From the NCBI RefSeq assembly GCF_003314975.1, contig NZ_QNRF01000006.1, positions 124,001-188,000 of the forward strand: 64,000 nucleotides of DNA, read 5' to 3'. The notes under the pieces were generated by a model. The model did not search any database, was not told where the DNA came from, and saw nothing but the letters and a program-made list of their open reading frames with translations. Numbering within the stretch: the stretch's first letter is position 1; each line of letters opens with the position of its first letter. This document shows positions 20,181 to 27,104 of the stretch, piece by piece. Position numbers and translations under genes: made by a program. This DNA is from Marinomonas aquiplantarum (lineage in GTDB: Bacteria > Pseudomonadota > Gammaproteobacteria > Pseudomonadales > Marinomonadaceae).

Positions 20181-20521
20181 ACGAAACACCATCAAACATA
20201 CCTTGTAAAAAGTCACCAAAAATCTGCCTCCCCATACAGTTTATTTTTAATCTCGCCAAGATATTGCTCGTTTTGTCTCATTCAATAGTCAAGAAAATGC
20301 GCGTTTGTACTGGCAAGAAGTGAAAAAGCGTTTTAGTATCAATAGGTAAGAATATCCATGTGCGAAATAACAGGCCGTGGAAAAATGGAATAACGCGCAT
20401 GCTCGTTTTTCCAGTTATGGATTTTGTGAATAGCTTTATAAAAATACTAATTTTCAGTCACTTATAAAGGTATTGGAGAAGTTTTTGAATTGTCTAAATG
20501 CGCATGCGCACTATTAAAAAT
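20181..20521. other. AT-rich intergenic region upstream of cassette cluster
   Basis: No gene is recognisable. A perfect 12-bp palindrome TGCGCATGCGCA lies at 20499-20510, just before the apparent left boundary of the cassette cluster (G/TTA at 20522). I found no integron integrase fragment and no attC-like pairing partner for the boundary. Confidence 0.4.
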
Positions 20522-20546
20522 GTTATGTGCTTAAAAGGAGTTTTGC

Positions 20547-21200
20547 ATGTCTGATGAACTTATAAAATGCTTCGAAGAATCCGAAAGGTTAAACAAACAA
20601 CTTATATCTTTATCCAGTCAAATAGTAAAAGCTGGTGATGTATATCATATGGATATACTTACTATGGCTGTAGTTAATCGTGCTTTAGAATTATCCGAAG
20701 GCTTTAAAGATCTAATATTGTCCCAAAAGTTGTTATGTGCGGCGCCATTATTAAGACTCCAAATTGATAATCTACTACGTTATTCAGCGGCATGGTTAGT
20801 AGAAAGCCCAAGTGAATTTGTTAGCGAAGTAATGAAAGGAACACCGGTAAAAAAACTGAAAGATGCGTCAGGTAAAAAGATGGCTGACTTTTATTTAGTT
20901 GAAAAGTTAACTGAAGATATTCCTTGGGTTAAGTCTGTTTATGATAAAACTTGCGGGTATATTCATTTCTCAGAAAGTCATTTCCATAAAGTTATGTTAT
21001 CGGCAGAAGATAACAGAGAATTTTCAATGGGTATAGGTTCACATGCGAAAGTAGTCCCTGAATCTAATTATATCGAAGCAGCTGAGGCATTTAATTCAGC
21101 AACCCAAGAAATCTCAAAGTATGTATATGGATGGTTAAAAACCAAAGATGGTAGTGTGGATTTGTCAGCACATAACAAGTCGTTAAAGCAGGACAAATAA
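20547..21200 (+). CDS. hypothetical protein, first gene of attC cassette cluster
   Basis: A 217-residue soluble, mostly helical protein that I do not recognise firmly. The stretch LLCAAPLLRLQIDNLLRYSAAWLVE and a later CGYIHFSESHFHK vaguely recall DUF5677/HEPN-like abortive-type proteins (weak, by eye). AAAAGGAG stands 8 bases before the ATG. The 3' end reads into the attC site: the last 9 codons (NKSLKQDK plus stop) are made of its left arm. The gene is AT-rich relative to rluA. Start 25 bases after a G/TTA junction and end inside attC are the hallmarks of an integron gene cassette. Confidence 0.7.
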   Translation: MSDELIKCFEESERLNKQLISLSSQIVKAGDVYHMDILTMAVVNRALELSEGFKDLILSQKLLCAAPLLRLQIDNLLRYSAAWLVESPSEFVSEVMKGTPVKKLKDASGKKMADFYLVEKLTEDIPWVKSVYDKTCGYIHFSESHFHKVMLSAEDNREFSMGIGSHAKVVPESNYIEAAEAFNSATQEISKYVYGWLKTKDGSVDLSAHNKSLKQDK

Positions 21201-21267
21201 CAGTTTGCTTCTGCTCCTGCGTCGCTTATTTTAGCCAACATATTATTTGCCTCTTAACGAGGCGTTA
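21173..21267 (+). other. integron attC recombination site 1
   Basis: A 95-base imperfect palindrome. The outer core TAAC (21173) pairs with GTTA (21264-21267). AAG faces GGC as the unpaired spacer. TCGTTAA (21180-21186) pairs with TTAACGA (21254-21260). After a small internal loop, AGG-A-CAAATAA (21190-21200) pairs with TTATTTGCCT (21243-21252), leaving one extrahelical A. This matches the R''-L''/L'-R' layout of Vibrio-type attC sites; the cut would fall at G/TTA (21264/21265). Confidence 0.85.
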
Positions 21268-21296
21268 AGAGTCAGAGTATTACTAAGGAGCATTGA

Positions 21297-22118
21297 GTGA
21301 AATTAGAAAATGTAAAATGGAATGAGCTGTCTTTTGGACATGTGATCAGGCTAGTTCGGGAAATTGCAGTAATTGTCGTTTTTTCCTACTTAGCAATACG
21401 TATTTTTAGCGGAGACCTTAGCTTGGATTTTACTAAGCTAACAGCTTCCGAACTTGTTTCTATCCTACTGGCGTTCTTTTCTATAGCGTTGTCTGCTTCA
21501 TTTTTCTTTGCTGCAACAAGCGCTAGCAATCAATTTTACGACAATATAAGTAAGTTCAATAAGGATACTTCTGAACTTCTGGGGCGACTGGACGAACAAA
21601 TTAAACATGTTAATTCAAGTCAGAAAGAGTTAGGTAATAGAATTGATAAACAATATCTGATACAGAACGGGGCTGATTCTGATGAACAAAGTGACGAAAA
21701 TGAAGAGAAGATTAATGAAATCCAAGCTAAGTGGCAGGAGTCATTAAATAAAATATTAGACTCCGCAACAATAGAGCCAGGCGAAAAACAAAAGCTAGAG
21801 TCTGAACTTCGAGAAAAAGATAACGAGCTAAATGTTTTGCGTGAAGATCAGGCCAAAATCAAGGCAAAGAAAATATTTTCAATTAAACGATATCTCAAGA
21901 AGAAGATAGATGCTTTCGGGCTAGAAGAGGCATCAGCACTAAGTCCTGATGAGCTTTTGCTTATTATTACCCAAAAGAGTATTCCGCCATTTAGGCGAGA
22001 TCTAGAGAAATATGGTTTCACTGACGTTGAACGTCCTGAGTCACGTCATGAAATCACAAAGGAAGGAAAAGAGTTAGTGTCTACCGTGGTTTCGTCAATG
22101 CTGGAAGATGACTCTTAA
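21297..22118 (+). CDS. hypothetical membrane protein with coiled coil, cassette gene 2
   Basis: A 273-residue protein of unknown function. GTG start at 21297 with TAAGGAG upstream. Two membrane segments (about residues 19-40 and 50-72, the second FFSIALSASFFFAATSA) are followed by a long charged helical region (about 85-200; Glu/Lys-rich, likely coiled coil) and a globular C-terminal part with ALSPDELLLIITQKSIPPFRRDLEKYGF. No enzymatic motif is seen. The stop TAA (22116-22118) is part of the next attC site. It could be an effector or scaffold at the inner membrane (speculation). Composition is AT-rich. Confidence 0.72.
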   Translation: MKLENVKWNELSFGHVIRLVREIAVIVVFSYLAIRIFSGDLSLDFTKLTASELVSILLAFFSIALSASFFFAATSASNQFYDNISKFNKDTSELLGRLDEQIKHVNSSQKELGNRIDKQYLIQNGADSDEQSDENEEKINEIQAKWQESLNKILDSATIEPGEKQKLESELREKDNELNVLREDQAKIKAKKIFSIKRYLKKKIDAFGLEEASALSPDELLLIITQKSIPPFRRDLEKYGFTDVERPESRHEITKEGKELVSTVVSSMLEDDS

Positions 22119-22207
22119 CAAGTCAAAGCACGCGGACTTGGTAAAGCTGTCACTTTTTTTGTTACAAAAAATCCGCCAACTTCACCAAGCCGGTGTTTGC
22201 GGCGTTA
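22116..22207 (+). other. integron attC recombination site 2
   Basis: A 92-base attC with an excellent fold. TAAC (22116) pairs with GTTA (22204-22207). AAG faces GGC. On the left CAAA-g-CAC-g-CGG-a-CTTGGT, on the right ACCAAG, CCG, GTG and TTTG, pair fully with three single extrahelical bases (g, g, a) all on the left arm, the arrangement that orients attC recognition by IntI. The loop contains a T7/A6 stretch. The recombination point is G/TTA at 22204/22205. Confidence 0.93.
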
Positions 22208-22234
22208 TGTACTTTTACGGAAAATCAGAAAGTT

Positions 22235-22831
22235 ATGGATGAAAATACTGAAATTTGGCGTCAGTATTACGAAAAGGCACTCTCTCGCCCACGTTCAAAA
22301 CGCACTGAATTTGCAGTGCAACTAAATGAATCAAACCTCAAAGTAGCTACTGACTGTGGCTGTGGAACAGGCTGTGATGTTGAATACCTAGAGCAACAGG
22401 GCTTTCAAGTTTATGGCTTCGATATTAATCCTGATTCACTTGCTATATGCAGAGACAGATTTGGGTCAAAGTCATTAGTGGATATTGCAGAGTCTTCGTT
22501 TGAGACGTTCGACTATCCAAAATCTGGTGTAATTATAGCAAATTCCAGTTTATTCTTTGCTGACCCAAAGCAATTTGAATCGACTTGGAGCAACATTAGA
22601 TCTTCAATTGTAACCGGCGGGGTGTTTGCTGGTGACTTCATGGGGTTCAAAGACAGTTGGTCTCACAACTATCGTAGTCCTACAACACCGCTATCGGAAT
22701 CAGAAGTAAAGGCTTTATTCTCAGATTTTGAAATAATCAGCTTCTTTGAACGTGATGAAAAAGCGAAAACTTCATTGGGTAGAATGAAGCATTGGCATAC
22801 ATATTCTGTGGTCGCGGTGAAACGTACATAA
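22235..22831 (+). CDS. SAM-dependent methyltransferase-like cassette gene
   Basis: A 198-residue class I methyltransferase-fold protein. Motif I is TDCGCGTGCDVEYLE, followed by YGFDINPDSL (acidic residue for ribose binding) and GVIIANSSLFFADP. The start is set at ATG 22235 because the upstream in-frame GTG (22193) lies inside attC site 2. The substrate is unknown; the C-terminal third (FERDEKAKTSLGRMKHWHTYSVVA) is typical of small tellurite-resistance/UbiE-like methyltransferases. The stop overlaps TAACAAAGCGC, which looks like the left core of a third attC whose right half is missing. Confidence 0.8.
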   Translation: MDENTEIWRQYYEKALSRPRSKRTEFAVQLNESNLKVATDCGCGTGCDVEYLEQQGFQVYGFDINPDSLAICRDRFGSKSLVDIAESSFETFDYPKSGVIIANSSLFFADPKQFESTWSNIRSSIVTGGVFAGDFMGFKDSWSHNYRSPTTPLSESEVKALFSDFEIISFFERDEKAKTSLGRMKHWHTYSVVAVKRT

Positions 22832-22844
22832 CAAAGCGCTAAGG
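22829..22844 (+). other. solitary attC-like left core
   Basis: TAACAAAGCGCTAAGG at the methyltransferase stop has the same TAACAA(G/A) start as the two complete attC sites. I could not find a pairing right half (an expected CTTAGCGC...GTTA) within the next 200 bases, so it is read as a truncated site. Confidence 0.4.
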
Positions 22845-22848
22845 CTAT

Positions 22849-23118
22849 TCAGTACTGTCCGTAGTGTCCGCCAATAGCAAAGATATAGACATACTGATCA
22901 TCGTACTTATAAATTAATCGGTCTTTCTGGCTAAGACGCCGTGACCAAAGCCCAGATAAATTATGCTTCAGTGGTTCTGGCTTACCTGCTCCCTCAGCGG
23001 GGTTATCCCTTAACATTTCCTTTAATTGTCGGCACAAAACTTTATGTAGTTTCTTGTCCTTTTCTCGCAAGATTTCATACTCTTGCCAAGTGCCACCCTC
23101 AAAGACCAGTGATCTCAC
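22849..23118 (-). CDS. yoeB: YoeB/Txe family mRNA interferase toxin
   Basis: Ribosome-dependent RNase toxin of the YoeB type, 89 residues from GTG at 23118. The GTG is chosen because AAGGAGG lies 6-8 bases upstream, inside the antitoxin gene; a longer frame to 23157 has no homology. YoeB landmarks are EGAGKPEPLKHNLSGLWSRR and DRLIYKYDDQYVYIFAIGGHYGQY-like C-terminus, including Glu, Arg and the HY pair used in catalysis. It overlaps the antitoxin by 20 bases. The orientation is opposite to the cassette genes, as is common for toxin-antitoxin cassettes. Confidence 0.9.
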   Translation of the reverse strand: MRSLVFEGGTWQEYEILREKDKKLHKVLCRQLKEMLRDNPAEGAGKPEPLKHNLSGLWSRRLSQKDRLIYKYDDQYVYIFAIGGHYGQY

Positions 23119-23371
23119 CCATCTCCTCCTTGTTCGGCTTGTATCCTTTATTTTCACCGTGGGTATTCAAAGAGTCAGCAATCTGCTTCATTAGGTTAGT
23201 ATTTTGCAAAATGTATAATGTTTCTTGCTCTCGTTCCCAGTCCTCTGCGCTCATCACTATGAAGTCTTCACCAGAACGTCTAGTCACTTTTAATGGTTCG
23301 TGGTTTCCAACTATCTGTTCTACAAAGCTTTTCAAGTTATCTCTAAATTTATTAACACTTACACTGTTCAT
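23099..23371 (-). CDS. yefM: YefM/Phd family antitoxin
   Basis: A 90-residue antitoxin that binds and neutralises YoeB and represses its own promoter in the E. coli system. The N-terminal MNSVSVNKFRDNLKSFVEQI and VTRRSGEDFIVMSAEDWE are the Phd/YefM DNA-binding fold; the C-terminal part is the variable toxin-binding tail. ATG 23371 is preferred over GTG 23383, which adds only four residues. It is the first gene of the pair, and its coding sequence supplies the toxin's ribosome binding site. Confidence 0.9.
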   Translation of the reverse strand: MNSVSVNKFRDNLKSFVEQIVGNHEPLKVTRRSGEDFIVMSAEDWEREQETLYILQNTNLMKQIADSLNTHGENKGYKPNKEEMGEITGL

Positions 23372-23424
23372 ATCTATCACCACTTAAATGTACGGCATTT
23401 CAGTACATAATAGAATGGAAGCCT

Positions 23425-23440
23425 TAACAAGGCAATCACA
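23425..23440 (+). other. second solitary attC-like left core
   Basis: TAACAAGGCAATCACA, 54 bases beyond the antitoxin start. It shares TAACAAG with attC sites 1 and 2. No complementary right half follows; a REP palindrome begins about 45 bases later. Alternatively it is just a small GCCTT/AAGGC hairpin. Confidence 0.25.
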
Positions 23441-23485
23441 GAGAAACAAGGAAAATGCTATAGCATAGAATTCCAAAAAATTATT

Positions 23486-23525
23486 AGGATCAGAGTAAGA
23501 TTAAATACTATTCTACTCTGACCCT
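23486..23525. repeat. REP-type palindrome
   Basis: AGGATCAGAGTA (23486-23497) pairs with TACTCTGACCCT (23514-23525) with one mismatch around a 16-base AT-rich loop. The GGGTCAGAGTA motif is typical of repetitive extragenic palindromes mobilised by REP-associated tyrosine transposases in gammaproteobacteria (from memory). No transposase gene is in the window. Confidence 0.7.
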
Positions 23526-23587
23526 TTTAATTCCTATTAACGAAATTTCTGTCTTTGATTTTTTATCAAAACTTACCTTTTTATCAG

Positions 23588-23606
23588 TACTTACTTAAGG
23601 TAAGTA
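23588..23606. promoter_or_regulatory. palindromic operator upstream of NAD(P)-binding gene
   Basis: TACTTAC-TTAAG-GTAAGTA is a perfect 7-bp inverted repeat, with a further ACTTACC half-site just upstream (about 23570). Such TACTTAC/GTAAGTA boxes occur with HxlR-family regulators next to NAD(P)H-binding genes. No regulator gene is adjacent here. Confidence 0.6.
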
Positions 23607-23663
23607 TATTGTTTATTATGATACTTTGTTTTGAAACATGAACGATTAGAAGTGGAGCAAAGT

Positions 23664-24299
23664 ATGAAAATTGCCATATTAGGTGCGACAGGGTTTGTTG
23701 GACGAGCAGTTTTACAGCAAGCAATTGATGAAGGCTATGAGGTCAACACCTTAGTAAGGAATCCGGCCAAGTTAACCATCACAAGTGACAAGCTTCATGT
23801 CATACAAGGCAGTTTAGAGGACGCTGAAAAAGTGGCGGAAACATTGTCAGGATGCAGCGCTGTTGTGAATGCGGCTGGCGGTGTGAAAGGCTCTGATCAA
23901 TATGAAGCCTTTTTAAAGATTACCAAGATTTTAGTGAGCGCAATGAAGCTTGCTGGCGTGAAGAAATTGGTCAGTATTAATGGCTCAGGTACGATTCTGC
24001 CAAATGAGTATGTTGGCGTTAAGCGTCGCATTTTAAGCACTATTGTCGGCCTTTTTCTAAAACACATGAAGGACGCGAAAAAAGCTGAATTAGAAATATT
24101 GTTAACTGAAAAAGACATAGATTGGGTGAGCGTTCGTGCCAATTTAACTCTAAAAAAACCGGCTACAGGTCAGGTCCTTGCGGATAACCAAAAAATGCCA
24201 GGTGGTAAAATCACCTTACCTGATCTGGCTAAATTTATGCTTGATCAAGTACAAAGTGACGAATGGATTCACAAAGCGCCTTTTGTTGCTATTGCTTAA
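23664..24299 (+). CDS. NAD(P)-binding epimerase/reductase-like protein
   Basis: A 211-residue atypical short-chain dehydrogenase of the NmrA/NAD(P)H-binding group. The glycine motif is ILGATGFVGRAV at residues 4-15, followed by LVRNPAKL and a YVGVKRR segment. It lacks a clear canonical YxxxK pair, as is usual for this subgroup. The start is set at ATG 23664 with GGAG 8 bases upstream (in-frame 23631 has none). Substrate unknown; possibly a redox or stress response protein given the operator upstream (inference). Confidence 0.8.
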   Translation: MKIAILGATGFVGRAVLQQAIDEGYEVNTLVRNPAKLTITSDKLHVIQGSLEDAEKVAETLSGCSAVVNAAGGVKGSDQYEAFLKITKILVSAMKLAGVKKLVSINGSGTILPNEYVGVKRRILSTIVGLFLKHMKDAKKAELEILLTEKDIDWVSVRANLTLKKPATGQVLADNQKMPGGKITLPDLAKFMLDQVQSDEWIHKAPFVAIA

Positions 24300-24406
24300 T
24301 ATTGCAGCGTGTCAAAGTAACCAAGTTCACACCATCTTGGTGGGCTTAGTTACTTTGACAATAAATTAGTTGCTTCGACAATAAATAAGTCGCTAAGTCA
24401 CCCTAT

Positions 24407-24658
24407 TCACTCAAACACCACTTGGTCAAAATGCGGGTTGTCGATAAGAATTTTGAGTTTGGCGATTGAGTCTAGGACAACCAATACTACTTGATGATCT
24501 TGCTCTATCTCGATGCACTCTTCTTTAACGCCGTTGCGTTTGGTGTCCAAAGCCTTGCCTGTGATTACTTCGCCAGTTTTCAAGGTCAAAGCCACAGGAT
24601 AGTGGAACATGCAGACGATTTCGATGTAGTCGTAGTGTCCACAACTCAGCATGGTCAT
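24407..24658 (-). CDS. rof: Rho-binding antiterminator (Rof-like)
   Basis: An 83-residue protein resembling Rof/YaeO, which binds Rho and inhibits Rho-dependent termination. It shares the N-terminal CGHYDYIEIVCMFHYPVALTL (E. coli CDDYDNLELACQ...) and the beta-strand pattern TGEVITGKALDT with VVLVVLDSIAKLKIL, consistent with the Sm-like fold. An ATG three codons in is an equally possible start. Recognised by eye. It is followed by the membrane-protein gene upstream on the same strand (21-base gap). Confidence 0.72.
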   Translation of the reverse strand: MTMLSCGHYDYIEIVCMFHYPVALTLKTGEVITGKALDTKRNGVKEECIEIEQDHQVVLVVLDSIAKLKILIDNPHFDQVVFE

Positions 24659-24679
24659 TTTCCCCTTTATTTTCCAGAA

Positions 24680-25228
24680 TTACCTAGGCTTAACAAACCA
24701 AATTTTCACCACCCAAAGGGCCATTATCGTGACGCCTAAAAAGTAGATAAGCGTAAGATAACTCTTAATTTGAGTCAGCACGCTGGCGACAGTGACGAGG
24801 ATGTCAGACAGATTAGGATATTGCAGCAACATGCACAAAATACCGATATTTTCTGCGTAGTCGCTTAGGCAAACCAAGAATGGCAGTAAGGCAATGGCCC
24901 ACCAGAAACCCTTGATTAGCTGGCCTTTTGCCATCAACCAACGACTCAAAGCGAAGTAACAAAAAGCAAATAAAATCGGATAAACAGCGTCCAATACTAA
25001 CTGCAAACTCAAGTATAAATGACGCCCTTCTGCGCCCAGCCTATCTAACAACATCAAGGCTTCTTGATAGGAATAACCTGTTGGTCGCATATCGAATAAG
25101 GGCAATAAATCAGTATACTCCATCACTTTGGGGATGCTATAAGTCAGCATGATGGCATACAAGGTGTTGGTTATTAGCAACAAAACCAATACGCTTTTCC
25201 CTGAAAACAGCCAATGTGTATTCTTCAT
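24680..25228 (-). CDS. hypothetical four-helix membrane protein
   Basis: A 182-residue integral membrane protein with about four membrane segments (near residues 10-30, 70-90, 103-123 and 150-172). The start is placed at ATG 25228 because AAGGAG lies 8 bases upstream; the longer frame to 25261 would put this site inside the gene. Short motifs such as LPFLVCLSDYAENI in the third segment are characteristic, but I cannot name the family. It probably shares a transcript with the Rof-like gene. Confidence 0.65.
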   Translation of the reverse strand: MKNTHWLFSGKSVLVLLLITNTLYAIMLTYSIPKVMEYTDLLPLFDMRPTGYSYQEALMLLDRLGAEGRHLYLSLQLVLDAVYPILFAFCYFALSRWLMAKGQLIKGFWWAIALLPFLVCLSDYAENIGILCMLLQYPNLSDILVTVASVLTQIKSYLTLIYFLGVTIMALWVVKIWFVKPR

Positions 25229-25279
25229 ACAGAAACTCCTTTTCTCATCATAAAATGACAACTTAGCTTACAGTATGAG

Positions 25280-25819
25280 TCATTTTAAGCTCATCCTAGA
25301 ATTCAATTCAGGGTAATTTTTCACAAACTGTTTGAGTTCCGCCAGCGTTTTGATCACATACACGGGTTTGTCTGCTGAATAAGTCTGCAATTTGTCATGA
25401 AAGTCTTGGTTCCAAAACATTGGACAGCGTCTTAAGGTTTTATAACTTTGCCAGCTGCCTTTGATGATGGAACTGCCCTTCGGCCAACCTTCTGGCTTAA
25501 CAAACAAACCTTTGAGCAAACGCTTGGTCACCAACCAATAGCTGGTTGGATACGCAAGATCCACATAGATTAAAACATCTGCCACCGCCAATCTTTGGTA
25601 AAACGTGCCAAGTGGCCCAAAGCCGTCGATGATCCAAGCGTCAGATGTGACGATGTCTGCGTGCGCTTGGTCATAGATTTCTCGTGGCACCAAATCGCCA
25701 TTAGCTTGATAGACTAAATTGTCCAATTGATACAAAGGCAAGCCCGTTTTCTCGGCCAAGGCTTTGCTTAAGGTGGATTTCCCGCTACCGGGTTTGCCAA
25801 ATACGGCGACTTTGTTCAT
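25280..25819 (-). CDS. FlaR-like P-loop kinase
   Basis: A 179-residue P-loop NTPase of the adenylate-kinase-like group often annotated as DNA topology modulation protein FlaR. Walker A is GKPGSGKSTLSKAL at residues 8-21, and YQLDNLVYQ and WIIDGFGPLGTFYQRL follow the family pattern; the lid region carries KRLLKGLF and WPKGSSIIKGSWQSY. The biochemical substrate is not known. Same strand as the next two genes, 51 bases upstream of the membrane-protein gene. Confidence 0.78.
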   Translation of the reverse strand: MNKVAVFGKPGSGKSTLSKALAEKTGLPLYQLDNLVYQANGDLVPREIYDQAHADIVTSDAWIIDGFGPLGTFYQRLAVADVLIYVDLAYPTSYWLVTKRLLKGLFVKPEGWPKGSSIIKGSWQSYKTLRRCPMFWNQDFHDKLQTYSADKPVYVIKTLAELKQFVKNYPELNSRMSLK

Positions 25820-25875
25820 AACGTCTCCTCAATTTGTTCTGTGAAAGTAACTTTGAGGCAGTTTTCAATGAGCAT

Positions 25876-25903
25876 AAAAAAACCCACCTCAAAGGTGGGT
25901 TTT
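25876..25903 (-). terminator. rho-independent terminator for the deacetylase gene
   Basis: AAACCCACCT (25880-25889) and AGGTGGGTTT (25893-25902) form a perfect 10-bp stem with a 3-base loop. Read on the minus strand it ends in a T7 run. It lies between the deacetylase gene and the FlaR-like gene. Confidence 0.9.
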
Positions 25904-26055
25904 CGCAATTTTGCGCACATCAAATCCCACCATTCCTATGGAATGATGATAATTCGAGCGACTTGATGTGATCGTTTTGTCTTCATGGGATTATATTGCG
26001 TTAGTTCGCGTCTTTAAGTCAAACGCAATTTATGACTCTTTTTCGCTTCTTTATC

Positions 26056-27009
26056 TCAATAAAAAAGGGTTTTATGGTGTTTTATGTAGCTGTGTGTTTG
26101 CCAAATCTGGTGAGCCGCTTGGTGTAGTAAGCTGTGTCGCCAAGCCACTTGCTCTTCTTGTCGGTCGTAGCCGCCACCGATCACGCAAGCGGTTGGAATC
26201 CCCATGTCTAAACAGCTTTCAATAACGTACTTGTCTCTTGCTAACATACCTTGATCGCTGAGTTTCACATGCCCTAAGCGGTCATCTTGATGCACATCCG
26301 CACCCGCATCGTAAAACACAAAGTCCGCTTGATGCTGAGCCAAAATGTCCGGCAAGGTACGTTTAAGTATGTCTAAATAAGTTTGATCGTCAGCGCCTTT
26401 TGGAATGGCAATGTTCACTCCTGCGGTTTGCTTGATGTTGGGGTAGTTTTCTTCGCAATGCCAAGAGACCGGCACTATGTTGGCATGATCAGGAAAGAAA
26501 GCGATGGTGCCATCCCCTTGATGGACATCACAATCGAGTATAAGTACCTTTTTCGCTTTATGCGTATTAATCAGGTTCAACGCCGCGACCGCCAGATCAT
26601 TAAAGATGCAAAAACCCGCGCCACGGTCAGGATGAGCATGATGTGTACCACCAGCTAAATGACAGGCCAAACCATGCTGCAAGGCTAATTGACTGGTCAA
26701 TATGGTGCCGGAAACGGCTCTCAACGTTCGTTCAACCAACCATTCAGACCAAGGTAAACCAATGTCTTTTTCTTCTTTTGCCGTCAACTCACCGCGAATG
26801 AATCTGTGTACATACTGTTTATCATGAGCGGCCATAAGCACTGCCAATGACAAGGGTTCAGGGGTATGTTGGTTATCGTCCGTCAGAATGCCCTGCTCAC
26901 GCAAGGTATCGGCCAGCAGACGAAATTTGTGCATGGGAAATCGATGGCCTGCAGGAAAGGGGATACTGTAATTGGGGTGGAAAACTAAGGGCAGCAAAGC
27001 GGGGTTCAT
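26056..27009 (-). CDS. HDAC-family zinc deacetylase
   Basis: A 317-residue arginase-fold deacetylase of the histone-deacetylase/AcuC superfamily. The zinc and catalytic motifs are present: GGTHHAHPDRGAGFC (catalytic His pair), LDCDVHQGDGT (Asp/His ligands) and YDAGADVHQDDRLG (second Asp). The short form resembles class IV (HDAC11-like) bacterial members. Bacterial relatives deacetylate acetyl-CoA synthetase or small acetylated amines; the substrate here is unknown. It lies 95 bases downstream of the Hpt/HD-GYP gene on the same strand and ends at its own terminator. Confidence 0.87.
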   Translation of the reverse strand: MNPALLPLVFHPNYSIPFPAGHRFPMHKFRLLADTLREQGILTDDNQHTPEPLSLAVLMAAHDKQYVHRFIRGELTAKEEKDIGLPWSEWLVERTLRAVSGTILTSQLALQHGLACHLAGGTHHAHPDRGAGFCIFNDLAVAALNLINTHKAKKVLILDCDVHQGDGTIAFFPDHANIVPVSWHCEENYPNIKQTAGVNIAIPKGADDQTYLDILKRTLPDILAQHQADFVFYDAGADVHQDDRLGHVKLSDQGMLARDKYVIESCLDMGIPTACVIGGGYDRQEEQVAWRHSLLHQAAHQIWQTHSYIKHHKTLFY

Positions 27010-27104
27010 AAGCGGCTAACAATCGAATCCTAACGGTAGAAGCACAACAAGATAAAGCGTCATCATATCAAGGATCCACAGAGGATGCAGGGTAGCGACA
27101 CGCT

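Noticed and set aside
20391..20525. TAACGCGCATGC...GCGCATGCGC...GTTA considered as a third, leftmost attC site
   Set aside because: The outer TAAC/GTTA and inner GCGCATGC arms do not align at matching distances, so no attC fold forms.
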